DNA of 64,000 nt from Clostridia bacterium (GTDB taxonomy: Bacteria; Bacillota; Clostridia; Christensenellales; Aristaeellaceae). Below the pieces are notes generated by a model, which saw only the letters and a program-made list of their open reading frames with translations, made no database searches and was not told the DNA's origin. The stretch lies in NCBI GenBank assembly GCA_017509255.1, contig JAFWQA010000002.1, forward strand, positions 148,351 through 212,350, read 5' to 3'. The translations under genes were made by a program, and so were the position numbers. Of the stretch, positions 16,132-25,205 are shown piece after piece. Position 1 is the stretch's first letter. Each line of letters opens with the position of its first letter.

Positions 16132-16740
16132 TTATCCTTCCTTCAGCAGGGGCAGGATCTCCTCCGGCAGCAGGGCGGCGAGGCCGGCCGGATCCCGGTT
16201 TTCCGCCAGGAGGCGGCGCGCCCGCGTGGAGGAAACGCTCCGGATCTCCTCCGGGGCGGTCACCAGGCGGATATACGGGGAAAGCGCGCGCAGGTACGGG
16301 TCCTGCCGCAGAAGCTCCGCGCAGTCATCCTCCCCGCGGGATACGCACACAATACCGAACTCCCGGGCGATCTCCTCCACATGCAGCCAGCCGCGCTCCA
16401 GCTCCCGCAGCTTGTCAGAGCCCATGAGAAGGGAAGCCCGGACGCCTCCCTCCCGGAGGCGGCAGAGCGTGTCATAGCTGCGTGGCTGCCTGTCCTGCTT
16501 CAGCTCGATGTCGGAGACCGCCATCCACGGGCGGGTCTCCGACAGCTTTTTCAGCATGGCCAGACGGGCTTCGTCCGGCCACGCTTTGTCTTTACCCTGA
16601 TCACCCCGGATGTAGACGGAGCGGGAGGGAATAAAGATCACCGGCTCCGTCCCGGTCTGCTCCGCGGCCGCGCGGGCGGCCGCCAGATGCGCCAGGGTCG
16701 GGGGATTGAAGGCCCCGAAAAAGGCCAGCGCCGTTTTCAT
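16132..16740 (-). CDS. Nicotinate-nucleotide adenylyltransferase-like protein
   Basis: 202 residues from ATG 16740 (MKTALAFFGAFNPPTLAHL). The nucleotidyltransferase motif GxFxPxxxxH is GAFNPPTLAH, and the second motif is SVSSTRAR, as in NadD (ISSTxxR). It begins 1 base after nadE ends, and the two are probably one operon, so a role joining nicotinate mononucleotide to AMP in NAD synthesis is likely. The tyrosine/histidine after the first Pro is Thr here, so a related substrate cannot be excluded. Confidence 0.75.
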   Translation of the reverse strand: MKTALAFFGAFNPPTLAHLAAARAAAEQTGTEPVIFIPSRSVYIRGDQGKDKAWPDEARLAMLKKLSETRPWMAVSDIELKQDRQPRSYDTLCRLREGGVRASLLMGSDKLRELERGWLHVEEIAREFGIVCVSRGEDDCAELLRQDPYLRALSPYIRLVTAPEEIRSVSSTRARRLLAENRDPAGLAALLPEEILPLLKEG

Positions 16741-16741
16741 G

Positions 16742-17515
16742 TTACGCTTCCTCTCCGGCAAACGGGTCCAGGCGCGCCGGCATGCGGCGCTTGTGCATGT
16801 TTTTCATCTCCCGGTCGCGGATCTTCGCGTCCGTTTCGGCGTTCCCGCAGGTGCCGAGGCGGATGTAGCTGTGGATGTCCGCGTAACGGAGGCCCATGTT
16901 TTCCTCATCCGTCATGCCGCTCAGCCCGTCGGAGGGCGCCTTCCGCACCAGCTCCCGCGGGAGCTCCTCCATGGTCAGGCCGATCTCCACGACCTCCACA
17001 CTGGTCAGATTGCCCAGCACGGAAAAATCGCAGGAGGTGTCGCCGTCCTTGGTGCAGTAGCCGACCGTGGCCTCGCTGAGGTTGCCGGTGCCCGCGACCC
17101 GGGCGCCCAGCGCCTGGGCAATGTAGCGGACCGCCGTCATGCGCAGCCGCGGGCCGATGTTGGTGTTGGCTTGCCAGCTGTCCGGCACGGCGAACTCATC
17201 CTCCGCCGCGAGCCGGTCCGTTTCCGCCCGGAGGGCCCGGTGCATCGCGCCGATGTTGACGGTCTTTTTGCGGATGCCGAGCGCCTCGCAGACGCGGCGG
17301 CTGTCGTCCAGATCCTTCTGCTCCCCGTCCGGCATCATCACGCCGTATACATTTTCCTTTCCCAGCGCCCGCGCGCAGAGCGCCGCGGTCACCGTGGAAT
17401 CCTTTCCGCCGGAAATGCCCAGAGCGACCCGCTCAAAGCCCTGCTCCCGGGCGAATTTCCGGATCTCCCGGACCAGCGTGTCGCGCGCCTTTGCCGCGTC
17501 AAACGGTACAGCCAT
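16742..17515 (-). CDS. nadE: NAD+ synthase, ammonia-dependent type
   Basis: 257 residues from ATG 17515, with GGAAAAGAGG upstream. The PP-loop SGGKDST at about residues 39-45 activates nicotinate adenine dinucleotide by adenylation; TGNLSEATVGYCTKDGD is the conserved NaAD-binding segment. No glutaminase domain is present, so it uses ammonia. It carries out the last step of NAD synthesis and is paired with the nadD-like gene. Confidence 0.93.
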   Translation of the reverse strand: MAVPFDAAKARDTLVREIRKFAREQGFERVALGISGGKDSTVTAALCARALGKENVYGVMMPDGEQKDLDDSRRVCEALGIRKKTVNIGAMHRALRAETDRLAAEDEFAVPDSWQANTNIGPRLRMTAVRYIAQALGARVAGTGNLSEATVGYCTKDGDTSCDFSVLGNLTSVEVVEIGLTMEELPRELVRKAPSDGLSGMTDEENMGLRYADIHSYIRLGTCGNAETDAKIRDREMKNMHKRRMPARLDPFAGEEA

Positions 17516-17603
17516 TTCTTTTCCTCTTTTCCTTGTGATCTTTTTTCCCGCCCCTTCCGGCGGGAAGTGCTTTATACGGTGATCCTGTCCGGCAGGAAAA
17601 GCT

Positions 17604-17628
17604 GTCAATGAGAACCGTCCCTGCTGAC
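17604..17628. repeat. Short dispersed imperfect inverted repeat, copy 1
   Basis: Ends GTCA and TGAC bracket a CGTCCC core. It matches 57444-57468 at 21 of 25 bases. This copy overlaps the last codons of the YcaQ-type gene and supplies its stop codon region. Confidence 0.5.
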
Positions 17629-18810
17629 TGCTTTGCAGAGGTTGAAGGCGGCGAAGCGGTCCAGGGCGCGGTCCAGCGCGGCCTGAAGCGCTTTGGTCTG
17701 CCGCACGCCCGGCTCATACCAGACGTTTTTGACAGTCAGGACGCCCTTCTTCACGTCCGCGGCCGCCTCGATGCGGCCGACGAAGCGGTCGCCGTACAGC
17801 ATGGGCAGCACGTAATAACCGTACTTTCTCTTTTCCGGCGGGGAGTAGATCTCCCAGGAATACCTGAAGCCGAACAGGGACTCGATCAGCTTCCGGTCCC
17901 AGAGCATCGGGTCCAGCGGGGCCAGGAATTCCAGCCGCTTTTTCGTGTCCGCGCTGCCGTCAAGCACCGCCTGCAGCAGAGGGAGGTCGGAGGAAAGCAT
18001 GTACAGGGGGAAGCGGATGCCCTCCACGCGCAGCTCCGTGATCTTTCCTTCCTCCTCCAGGAGCCGGAAGGCTTCGTTCCGGGCATCGTTGTCCAGCTCA
18101 ATGCCGAGGAAGGCGTCCGACCGGCGGTTCCACATCAGCCCGACGGCGCCGACGCGGCGCAGCACGCGCCAGCGGAGCCATTCCGCCTGATCCGCGCAGG
18201 GGCTGGGCTGCCGGAGAAGCTCCGCGTCAATGTATTTCTCCGCCAGGTCATAGAACTTGCGGGAGCCGTTCTTGTGATGGATCAGCAGCACGCCGTCGGT
18301 ATACAGCTGCTCCAGCACGGAGCGCGCCGCTTTGGACTTGCCGTGCCAGTTGCCGCTCCAGTGCATGGAGGAGTGCCAGATGAGCTCGCCCTCAATGGGC
18401 AGGGTGTCGCTGCTGACGGGACCGTTTTCCCGGATATAGGCCACGGCCTGCTCCGCCAGCTCCGGAATGCCCTCAAAGGTCCTGCCCAGGGCTTTGCTCT
18501 TCTCCCGGTAGGGCCGGAAGTACGGCCAGTCCTCCACGGGCCAGATGGACAGCTCCTTGTCGCTGTAATCCACCAGGGAGCGGTCCTTGTACAGCAGGTC
18601 CTGCAGGGTCTGCTTTTTGAAGCCCTTCACGCGGGACTGCAGCGTCAGCTCCGCGTTCCTGCCGCAGACGTCCACGGGGTCGAACTGGATGCAGCCGGCC
18701 CGGCGCACATACGCCAGCGCACCGCTTTTGCCGGCAAAGATATGCTTCCCGAGCAGGCCCTGCCGGGAGAGAAGGAACTGCCGCGCCTGCGCGGCGGTGA
18801 TCTCAGTCAT
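17605..18810 (-). CDS. YcaQ-type (AlkX/AlkZ family) DNA glycosylase
   Basis: 401 residues from ATG 18810; the frame extends further upstream into the DUF402 gene. It belongs to the HTH_42 winged-helix family. The catalytic Q-x-D motif is QFD (Q42-D44), matching the YcaQ type that removes bulky or cross-linked alkyl adducts, rather than the Q-x-Q of AlkZ. Three winged-helix-like repeats are expected through the protein. It overlaps the DUF402 gene by 8 bases. The last residues (SRDGSH) come from the dispersed repeat at 17604, so the C-terminus is atypical. Confidence 0.85.
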   Translation of the reverse strand: MTEITAAQARQFLLSRQGLLGKHIFAGKSGALAYVRRAGCIQFDPVDVCGRNAELTLQSRVKGFKKQTLQDLLYKDRSLVDYSDKELSIWPVEDWPYFRPYREKSKALGRTFEGIPELAEQAVAYIRENGPVSSDTLPIEGELIWHSSMHWSGNWHGKSKAARSVLEQLYTDGVLLIHHKNGSRKFYDLAEKYIDAELLRQPSPCADQAEWLRWRVLRRVGAVGLMWNRRSDAFLGIELDNDARNEAFRLLEEEGKITELRVEGIRFPLYMLSSDLPLLQAVLDGSADTKKRLEFLAPLDPMLWDRKLIESLFGFRYSWEIYSPPEKRKYGYYVLPMLYGDRFVGRIEAAADVKKGVLTVKNVWYEPGVRQTKALQAALDRALDRFAAFNLCKAVSRDGSH

Positions 18811-19453
18811 GCCGTACCTCTTTTTCTTCCCGCCGGAGAAGGATCCGGTCGTTTTCCTGAATACGCTTTTCCACATGCGCCCGGATCCGGGCAAAGCGCG
18901 CCTCCGTGGCGGGGATATCTTCCGCCAGCTCCCTGCGGATGGCGTCCCCCTCCGCGAGGGCGGCTTCATACTGCTCCGGGGTCAGCTCCCCGGAGGCGTA
19001 CGCGGCGTCCAGCTCGTTCCGGTCGTCCACCTTGACGTCACCCTCCGGTGAGAAGATCACGTCCAGGTATTTGTCGATGAAAACAGCCACACCGTCCTCC
19101 GCGTCCTCCATGCCCTCAATGACGTCGGCATACCAGACCGATACCGGATACTGTTTATTCACGAAGGAAGGGTAATTCTCCCGCTCCGGGCCGGGCTTTC
19201 CGTCCGGGAAATACTTGGCCGTGACGACCCGGTGTTCTCCGTCCGGGACCAGCTCCAGCCAGGTCATGCCCTCGCCGCAGACGGCGAGACGGCCGGCTTT
19301 CGGCATTTCCCAGTAATAATAATCCCCGCCCGGGATCCGCAGCAGGCAGGCGAGGCCGTGAAAGTCCTCCGTGTCCACCCGCAGCTGGTAATACGGGAAA
19401 TGCCAGAAGCCCCAGGCATCCCGGTCAAGACGTTTATGCTTCAAAGGAATCAC
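18803..19453 (-). CDS. DUF402 family protein
   Basis: 216 residues from GTG 19453; an in-frame TTG three codons later is an alternative. Conserved acidic pieces are SVWYADVIEG, DKYLDVIFSPEG and DDRNELDAAY, which form the metal site of DUF402 nucleoside di/triphosphate phosphatases and fluoroacetate-hydrolase relatives. The C-terminal third is a charged helix. It is co-transcribed with the YcaQ-type glycosylase, with an 8-base overlap. Confidence 0.85.
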   Translation of the reverse strand: MIPLKHKRLDRDAWGFWHFPYYQLRVDTEDFHGLACLLRIPGGDYYYWEMPKAGRLAVCGEGMTWLELVPDGEHRVVTAKYFPDGKPGPERENYPSFVNKQYPVSVWYADVIEGMEDAEDGVAVFIDKYLDVIFSPEGDVKVDDRNELDAAYASGELTPEQYEAALAEGDAIRRELAEDIPATEARFARIRAHVEKRIQENDRILLRREEKEVRHD

Positions 19454-19572
19454 CTCATCCGGCTTATTTTACTATATTTACAGCCCGCACGCGAGGGGAA
19501 CAAAACGGAAATATGAAAAAAAGACAAAAAAACGGAACCGCCCGTACAGGCGGCTCCGCGGGGATACAGCGG

Positions 19573-19764
19573 TCATTTCCGGAGCTTCAGCACGGTGGTG
19601 AAGCCGAACACCGCCAGGGAGGCCAGACTCAGGATGCCGCAGACCCGGACCAGGGTGTCCGGCAGCTCCTGCCCCGACAGGCTTCCGTACAGGAACAGGA
19701 TGCCCGAGACGGCAATGACGATGAGGGAAACCGTCCAGAGAAGGTTGATCTTATTGCTTTTCAT
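19573..19764 (-). CDS. Small two-helix membrane protein
   Basis: 63 residues from ATG 19764 with AAAGGAGTG upstream. Two membrane segments (about 8-27 and 38-58) are joined by a short polar loop; the C-terminus is KLRK. It is the last gene of the PadR-DUF2812 operon, 37 bases after DUF2812. No family recognised; a partner of the DUF2812 membrane protein is plausible. Confidence 0.6.
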   Translation of the reverse strand: MKSNKINLLWTVSLIVIAVSGILFLYGSLSGQELPDTLVRVCGILSLASLAVFGFTTVLKLRK

Positions 19765-19801
19765 ACGGATACACTCCTTTTGTATTCGGTAAGGGAAACG
19801 G

Positions 19802-20359
19802 TCAATCGCCGCCGCCGTATTTGTTCCGGAGCCGGCGGAGCTTGACGCCGCAGTAGACGAACAGTCCGATCTCAAAGAGCAGCAGAATGCTCAGAACAAA
19901 AAGCATCGAGCGGGCGGACGAACTGCGGAATTCGGACAGCGAGAGGAAATTCGGGAGCTGGATCAGCACGAACACCAGCACCAGCGGGATCAGCCGCTTG
20001 AGCGCGACGCGCTGCACCATTTTCACGCGGGACGCGTTGTCGGAGAGGATCTCGCTGTCCTGCTCCGAATCGGCCTCCGAGGCGGGCTTGCGGAAATACA
20101 TCCAGCCGAGCCAGCGGGCAAAATACTCCCAGCCGTAGTCCCGGAAGAGCTGGAGATAGTCTCCCTCCGCAATGCCGGACTGCGGGAAGTCCAGCCGGTA
20201 GACCACGTCCTCCGGCTCACAGCGCTCAAAGACGTAGAATCCCGGAGGATACAGCCGGAGCATCTTCCAGCCCTCCCTGTGCTGCTCCCGCAGCCAGGCC
20301 TCCTCCTCTTCGTAGTCGGCGATGGTGAAAAAACGGAATAATGTTTTCGTTTCAGCCAT
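19802..20359 (-). CDS. DUF2812 family membrane protein
   Basis: 185 residues from ATG 20359 (MAETKTLFRFFTIADYEEEE). The N-terminal DUF2812 domain (about 5-110) contains the usual pattern of E-x-x-W-L, a hydrophobic GxYxF and D-Y-G-W-E-Y-F. Two C-terminal membrane helices follow after a Ser/Asp/Glu-rich linker. DUF2812 genes often follow PadR regulators, as here (8-base overlap). Function unknown; it is probably the membrane target or effector of the PadR switch. Confidence 0.82.
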   Translation of the reverse strand: MAETKTLFRFFTIADYEEEEAWLREQHREGWKMLRLYPPGFYVFERCEPEDVVYRLDFPQSGIAEGDYLQLFRDYGWEYFARWLGWMYFRKPASEADSEQDSEILSDNASRVKMVQRVALKRLIPLVLVFVLIQLPNFLSLSEFRSSSARSMLFVLSILLLFEIGLFVYCGVKLRRLRNKYGGGD

Positions 20360-20675
20360 TGAATGTTTCCCCCCTGCTGTTGGCATAAAGCCGGTCGATG
20401 CGGCGCAGCTCCAATCCAAGCACCTCCGCTCCCAGATCCGTCATCTGATACAGCTTTCGCTTGTCCTCCTCCCGGACAAAGACGATCAGTCCGTCCTTTT
20501 CCATCCTGGAAAGCGTGCCGTACATCGTGCCCGCCCCGATGATGACCTCGCCGCGGGTCAGTTCCCGGATCTTCTGGCTGATCCCGTAGCCGTGCTGCGG
20601 CTCCCGCAGGCAGAGCAGGATGTAGAAGGCGCTTTCCGTCATGGGGACGTAGACGCGTTTGATCCTGACGTCCAT
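20352..20675 (-). CDS. PadR family transcriptional regulator
   Basis: 107 residues, the short PadR class. The winged helix includes ESAFYILLCLREPQHGYGI, then GAGTMYGTLSRMEKDGLI, which is the recognition helix region, followed by the RKLYQMTDLG wing. A C-terminal helix dimerises. It is first in its operon, under a promoter overlapped by repeated CGATATAT boxes, so autorepression is very likely. The signal is unknown. Confidence 0.92.
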   Translation of the reverse strand: MDVRIKRVYVPMTESAFYILLCLREPQHGYGISQKIRELTRGEVIIGAGTMYGTLSRMEKDGLIVFVREEDKRKLYQMTDLGAEVLGLELRRIDRLYANSRGETFNG

Positions 20676-20700
20676 GATGTACCTCCTTGACTATCCGACC

Positions 20701-20752
20701 TCGATATATCGAGGCGCGATATAAATATATCGGGGTTCGATATATTTGTCAA
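20701..20752 (-). promoter_or_regulatory. Promoter of the padR operon with overlapping PadR-type operators
   Basis: Minus strand: TTGACA (20752-20747), 17-base spacer, TATATT (20729-20724). Three related boxes overlap it: a perfect palindrome TCGATATATCGA (20701-20712), a near-palindrome CGATATAAATATATCG (20717-20732) and CGATATAT (20738-20745). Binding at these would block the polymerase. Confidence 0.75.
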
Positions 20753-20940
20753 GCCTTTTTTTCATTTTTTTTGAAGACGGGTGACACCGCGGCCTTATCC
20801 GTCATCCCGGCTGACACCTGAAGGGGAAGACCTTTGGCGGCGCCTTCGTTCCGACAGCATGAACGGATCACCGGACCGTTCATATAAAAGAAAACCGGGA
20901 AGCGGGAAACGCTTTCCGGATCGGGAGACAGAAAGGGGAG

Positions 20941-21582
20941 CTACAGGTATTTCGCGATATCCGCGGGGGTTTCGGCGATATAGGTGGCGCCGGCGTTCTG
21001 CAGCTCGCGGAGGCTGCCGTAGCCGTAGAGGGCGCCGATGGAGTCCATGCCGACGTTCCGGGCGGCGGTGATGTCGTTTTCCCGGTCGCCGACCATGACG
21101 CAGCCGCTGACGTCGGTGATGCCGCATTCCTTCAGGGCATAGCGGATGACCTCGGTTTTGGTGTTCCGGTCCTCATGGTTGGCGGTGGCGACAAAATCGA
21201 AGTACTGGCGCAGCGCAAAGTGCTCCAGCACCTTGTTTGTGCCGGTCTCTCCCTTGGAGGTGGAGATGATCAGCCGTTTTCCCGCGGCCCGCAGCTTTGC
21301 CAGCAGCTCCCGGATGCCGGGGTAGACCGCGTTTTCGTACACACCGCCCATACTGTGGTAATACTCCCGGTAGTAGCCGAGAGCCCGGTCGACCTGCCCG
21401 CCGGACAGACCGTAGAGCACCTGATAGGACTCCTCCAGCGGGGGACCGACAAATTTGCGCAGGTTGTCCTCATCGCCGACCTCCAGGTCCATCCGGTCCA
21501 GCGAATGGCGGACGGCGTTCATGATGCCCGGACCGGAATCGGTCAGCGTTCCGTCCAGATCAAAAAGCACAGTATCGTACAT
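20941..21582 (-). CDS. HAD family hydrolase (phosphoglycolate-phosphatase-like)
   Basis: 213 residues. Motif I is FDLDGTLTDSG (D8, D10), motif II ISTSKG, a conserved lysine in NTKTEVI and motif IV VMVGDRENDI. The helical cap between residues 15 and 85 is of the Gph/PGM type. It hydrolyses a small phosphorylated metabolite. It stands alone; about 190 bases separate it from the padR operator and hold no visible gene. Confidence 0.88.
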   Translation of the reverse strand: MYDTVLFDLDGTLTDSGPGIMNAVRHSLDRMDLEVGDEDNLRKFVGPPLEESYQVLYGLSGGQVDRALGYYREYYHSMGGVYENAVYPGIRELLAKLRAAGKRLIISTSKGETGTNKVLEHFALRQYFDFVATANHEDRNTKTEVIRYALKECGITDVSGCVMVGDRENDITAARNVGMDSIGALYGYGSLRELQNAGATYIAETPADIAKYL

Positions 21583-21650
21583 TGTTCATCCTCCCCGGGG
21601 CCTGTTCAAAAGATACGGTCATTATACCCCGGTTCCGCCGGGCGCGCAAT

Positions 21651-21683
21651 AAAAACCGGGCCAGCCCTTCCGGGCTGCCCGGG
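21651..21683 (-). terminator. Terminator of the pyruvate kinase gene
   Basis: On the minus strand CCGGGCAGCCC pairs with GGGCTGGCCCGG around GGAA, followed by TTTTT, 25 bases after the pyk stop. Confidence 0.85.
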
Positions 21684-21707
21684 AACCGGCGTTCTGTTCC
21701 GGCTCTG

Positions 21708-23120
21708 TCAGCAGACCTGCACCTTGATCATGTTGGTATTGCCGGCGCCGCCGCCCAGCACGCCGCCGGTCATGACGATGTTGTCGCCGGGCTGCAGGTT
21801 CAGCAGCTCCCGGGCGACGACGATGTCGTGCTCGAACATCTCATCCATGGAGTCGTATTTCTCGCAGAGCACGGGCAGCACGCCCCAGCTGAGGTTGATC
21901 TTCCGCCAGGCCTTTTCGGAGGCGGTCATGCCGATGATGTCCACCGGGCCGCGGAAGCGGCTGACCATGCGCGCGGTCAGGCCCGTGAGGGAATTGACCA
22001 CGATGCACTTCGCGTGGACGTCGATGGCCATGGCGCAGGTGGCGTGGGACACGGCGTCCTGATTGTTCCGGATCACGAAGTCCGCTTCCCGGAAGCGCTT
22101 TTCATAATGGATCTGCTTTTCCGAGAACTCCACGGTCTCCGCCATGGTCCGGACGGCCTCGACGGGGAATTTGCCCGCCGCGGTCTCACCGGAGAGCATG
22201 ACGGCGGAGGTGCCGTCATAGACGGCGTTGGCCACGTCGGAGATCTCCGCCCGTGTCGGCCGCGGATTCTGGATCATGGATTCCAGCATCTCCGTGGCGG
22301 TGATCACGCGCTTGCCGAGCAGGCGGCATTTGTGGATCAGGTATTTCTGCACGGAGGGCACCTCGATGGCGGGGATCTCCACGCCCAGATCGCCGCGGGC
22401 GACCATGATGCCGTCCGCCACCTCGCAGATGCCGTCGATGTTCTCCACGCCGGAGCGGTTCTCGATCTTGGCGATGATCTCGATATCCTGCCCGCGGTTC
22501 CAGTTCAGGAAATTGCGCAGGGACAGGATGTCCTCCTTGCAGGAGACAAAGGACGCGGCGACAAAGTCGACGCCGTTCTCAATGCCGAAAAGGATGTCGC
22601 TGCGGTCTGCCTCGCTCAGGAATTCCTGCTTCATCACCCGGCCGGGAAAGTTCATGCTCTTCCGGTCGGACAGCACGCCGCCGTTGACGACGGTGCACAG
22701 AGCCTCCGTGCAGGTCACCTTTCTGACCTCAAAGACGACCAGTCCGTTGTTGACCAGGATCCGGTCCCCGGGCTGCAGGTTGCGCATCAGGTCCTTGTAG
22801 CTGACGGAGACGGACTGTTCGTTCCCGACGATATCGTCCGTGGTGAAGGTGAAGTCCGCGCCCTCCTCCAGCGTGACCCTGCCGTTTTCAAAGGTACCGA
22901 TGCGGTATTCCGGGCCCTTCGTGTCCAGCATGATGGCGATGGGCATGCGCAGCTCCTCCCGCACCTGCCGGATCAGCTCAATCTTCTTTTTATGCTCCTC
23001 ATGCGTGCCGTGGGAGAAGTTCAGCCGGGCCACGTTCATGCCGGCAAGGCACATCCTGCGCAGGGTCTCCGCGTTCTGGCTCGCGGGGCCGATCGTACAG
23101 ACGATTTTGGTTTTTCTCAT
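21708..23120 (-). CDS. pyk: Pyruvate kinase
   Basis: 470 residues from ATG 23120 (MRKTKIVCTIGPAS); AGAGGTG lies 6 bases upstream, and a GTG 9 bases earlier is less likely. Substrate-site pieces are LNFSHGT, IMLDTKGPE, ARGDLGVEIP and TATEMLESM. It ends after the allosteric-type C domain and lacks the extra PEP-utiliser domain found in Bacillus enzymes. It converts phosphoenolpyruvate and ADP to pyruvate and ATP. Confidence 0.96.
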   Translation of the reverse strand: MRKTKIVCTIGPASQNAETLRRMCLAGMNVARLNFSHGTHEEHKKKIELIRQVREELRMPIAIMLDTKGPEYRIGTFENGRVTLEEGADFTFTTDDIVGNEQSVSVSYKDLMRNLQPGDRILVNNGLVVFEVRKVTCTEALCTVVNGGVLSDRKSMNFPGRVMKQEFLSEADRSDILFGIENGVDFVAASFVSCKEDILSLRNFLNWNRGQDIEIIAKIENRSGVENIDGICEVADGIMVARGDLGVEIPAIEVPSVQKYLIHKCRLLGKRVITATEMLESMIQNPRPTRAEISDVANAVYDGTSAVMLSGETAAGKFPVEAVRTMAETVEFSEKQIHYEKRFREADFVIRNNQDAVSHATCAMAIDVHAKCIVVNSLTGLTARMVSRFRGPVDIIGMTASEKAWRKINLSWGVLPVLCEKYDSMDEMFEHDIVVARELLNLQPGDNIVMTGGVLGGGAGNTNMIKVQVC

Positions 23121-23223
23121 ATCAGGCACCTCTGTTTCAGATATTGCTGTAAAAGTATATTTCGACAGAAGAAAACCGGAACCCTTTCGGGCACCGGCAG
23201 GCAGTCCGTTCAGACAGCGCCCC

Positions 23224-23982
23224 TCACAGGGGCAGCGTGGTGAGCAGGTTCAGGTGTTTTTCCGCGACGATCTTCTTCGCGCGCTCCTCGCATTCGGGCA
23301 GCCAGATCCTGTCCACGCGGTGGGAATCCGCGCCGAGGATGACGTCCGGCTGCTCCTCGCCGGCGATCTTCCAGAACCTCGCGTCGGGATAGTTCCGCCC
23401 GTCCCACATGCCCAGGAAGTTGATCTCCACGGGCATATGGCGCGCCTTTGCACGGCGGATCAGCTCCCGCATGTATTGATCGTAAATCCTGTCATCCCCG
23501 GTGAAGTTGGGCAGGTCCGGATGGGCCAGGTACAGGAACTTCCCGGTATCCATGGCGGTAATGACCTGGCTGCAGTACTGCGCCAGGATCCGCTCGTCGT
23601 CCGTGGGAAGGCCGACGTAGACGCCGTCATAGTCGTTGTTGGTGCTGTGCTGGGCCAGCAGGAAATATTCGATGGGGTAGTTCTCCGTCAGGCGGAGAAG
23701 CGCCTCAAAATGCTTCGGGAAGTATTCCACCTCCAGCCCGAGATGGATCTCAATATCGTCCTTATATTCGTCCCGCAGGTCCAGGGTCTCTCTGACGTAG
23801 CCCTCCAGCTCCTCCGGCAGCATACGGATGCCGGAAACGTAGCCGTTGTCAAAGGGGTAGGGCGTGTGGTCGGAGAAGCCCCAGATCTTATAGCCGGCCT
23901 CAATGGCCTTTTCGACATATTCCCGCTGGGTGCCGGTGGCGTGGTGGCAGCGGGAGGTATGGCTGTGATAATTGGCGATCAT
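23224..23982 (-). CDS. Histidinol-phosphatase, PHP domain
   Basis: 252 residues. The PHP metal-binding motifs are HSHT near residue 6, a further HH at about 13-14, FSDHTP at 36-41 and the late AHPDL and GADSHRVD. The length fits HisK/HisJ-type histidinol-phosphate phosphatases, which act in histidine synthesis. No other his gene is near, so another phosphoester substrate is possible. Confidence 0.82.
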   Translation of the reverse strand: MIANYHSHTSRCHHATGTQREYVEKAIEAGYKIWGFSDHTPYPFDNGYVSGIRMLPEELEGYVRETLDLRDEYKDDIEIHLGLEVEYFPKHFEALLRLTENYPIEYFLLAQHSTNNDYDGVYVGLPTDDERILAQYCSQVITAMDTGKFLYLAHPDLPNFTGDDRIYDQYMRELIRRAKARHMPVEINFLGMWDGRNYPDARFWKIAGEEQPDVILGADSHRVDRIWLPECEERAKKIVAEKHLNLLTTLPL

Positions 23983-24100
23983 GGATAATGAACCTCGTTT
24001 CTCTTCCGGTGGCGCGGCTTGTCACCCGCGGGCAACTGCCTCAGGAATTATAGTCTTCCCGCCGGAAAAACGCAACAGGGTCCGTCTTCCTTTTTTCGTA

Positions 24101-24129
24101 TTGCGCGGACTGCTTTCCCGTGCTATATT
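24101..24129 (+). promoter_or_regulatory. Promoter of the nucleoside phosphorylase gene
   Basis: TTGCGC (24101-24106), 17-base spacer, TATATT (24124-24129), 40 bases before the ATG. Confidence 0.75.
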
Positions 24130-24169
24130 ATCTCAAACCAAAAAAGAAACCGAAAAGGAGGAACCGGTC

Positions 24170-24931
24170 ATGTTGAACGAACACGATTATCCGATCCTTG
24201 AGTTTGACAGCAATCCGACTGCCAAACTGAACCCCACAGCATTCGCGGGAGAACCGCTGTGCTCCGACAAAATGATCATTACCTTCTTTCCGGAGGTCAT
24301 GGACAAACTGAAGGAGGAGGGCAGGATCGCTCCGGAGGTCACGCTGGGCGGGGAAAACCCAACCGAGCTGTACCGCTTTACGGAGGAGAACATCCTGATC
24401 ACGCTGGGCGCCGTCGGCTGCCCGTCCTGCGCGGGGAACCTGGACCTTTTCCACGCCATGGGCGTGAACAAAGTCATGTTCTGCGGCGGGGGCGGCGTGC
24501 TGGACCGGAATATCGCCGTGGGCCAGCTGCTGCTGGTCGACAGCGCCATCCGGGACGAGGGCTTCTCCTATCACTATATCGAGCCCTCCCGGTACATTGA
24601 CGCCGATCCCCGGGTGAACGCGAAGATCGCCGGCTATCTGGAGGCGCATGAGGTCCCGTACCTGCGCGGCAGGGTCTGGACGACGGACGCGCTCTTCCGC
24701 GAGACGCAGGACCGCATCGACCGCCGCAGGGCGGAGGGCGCGAAGATCGTGGAGATGGAGCAGGCCGGCTGTCTGGCCGTGGCGAAATTCCGCGGCTTTG
24801 CCTATGGCGCCCTGATCTACGGCGGGGACGACATGACCGGCGAGGAATGGGACAAGCGCGGCTGGCGCAGCCGCAAGGGCGTCCGCTACGACCTGGTCAG
24901 CCTGTGCAGAGAGCTCGTGAAGATCCTGTAA
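24170..24931 (+). CDS. Nucleoside phosphorylase (uridine/purine phosphorylase family)
   Basis: 253 residues from ATG 24170 with AAAGGAGG 8 bases upstream; the open frame upstream of this crosses the promoter. Conserved pieces: a phosphate-binding glycine run FCGGGGVLDRN, WTTDALFRET and VEMEQAGCLAVA, the nucleoside-binding V-E-M-E motif. It splits a ribonucleoside with phosphate into base and ribose 1-phosphate. An N-terminal stretch of about 35 residues precedes the core. Which base it uses is not clear. Confidence 0.85.
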   Translation: MLNEHDYPILEFDSNPTAKLNPTAFAGEPLCSDKMIITFFPEVMDKLKEEGRIAPEVTLGGENPTELYRFTEENILITLGAVGCPSCAGNLDLFHAMGVNKVMFCGGGGVLDRNIAVGQLLLVDSAIRDEGFSYHYIEPSRYIDADPRVNAKIAGYLEAHEVPYLRGRVWTTDALFRETQDRIDRRRAEGAKIVEMEQAGCLAVAKFRGFAYGALIYGGDDMTGEEWDKRGWRSRKGVRYDLVSLCRELVKIL

Positions 24932-25131
24932 ACAAAAGCAGATCAGAAGCGCCGGGGAGAAAAGTCCCGGGCGGGGTTGCGGCGCGGGAAAAAGATCCCG
25001 GGATCCCGGGCGGCCGGTATGGACAAAACCGGCACCACAAAATAGAACAAGTTTTATTTTTCGGTCGGGTGAACCTGCGCAGGCCGATAGGGCAAAGTGT
25101 AAAAAACAGATCGTCAGTTTTGGAACAATCC

Positions 25132-25160
25132 TTGCAATAACGGACAATTTCTGATAAAAT
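25132..25160 (+). promoter_or_regulatory. Promoter of the TetR-type gene
   Basis: TTGCAA (25132-25137), 17-base spacer, TAAAAT (25155-25160). Confidence 0.7.
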
Positions 25161-25205
25161 ACTCCCCATGCCGTACGCGGCGCAGTCAGAAAGCAGGTGT
25201 TTCAG

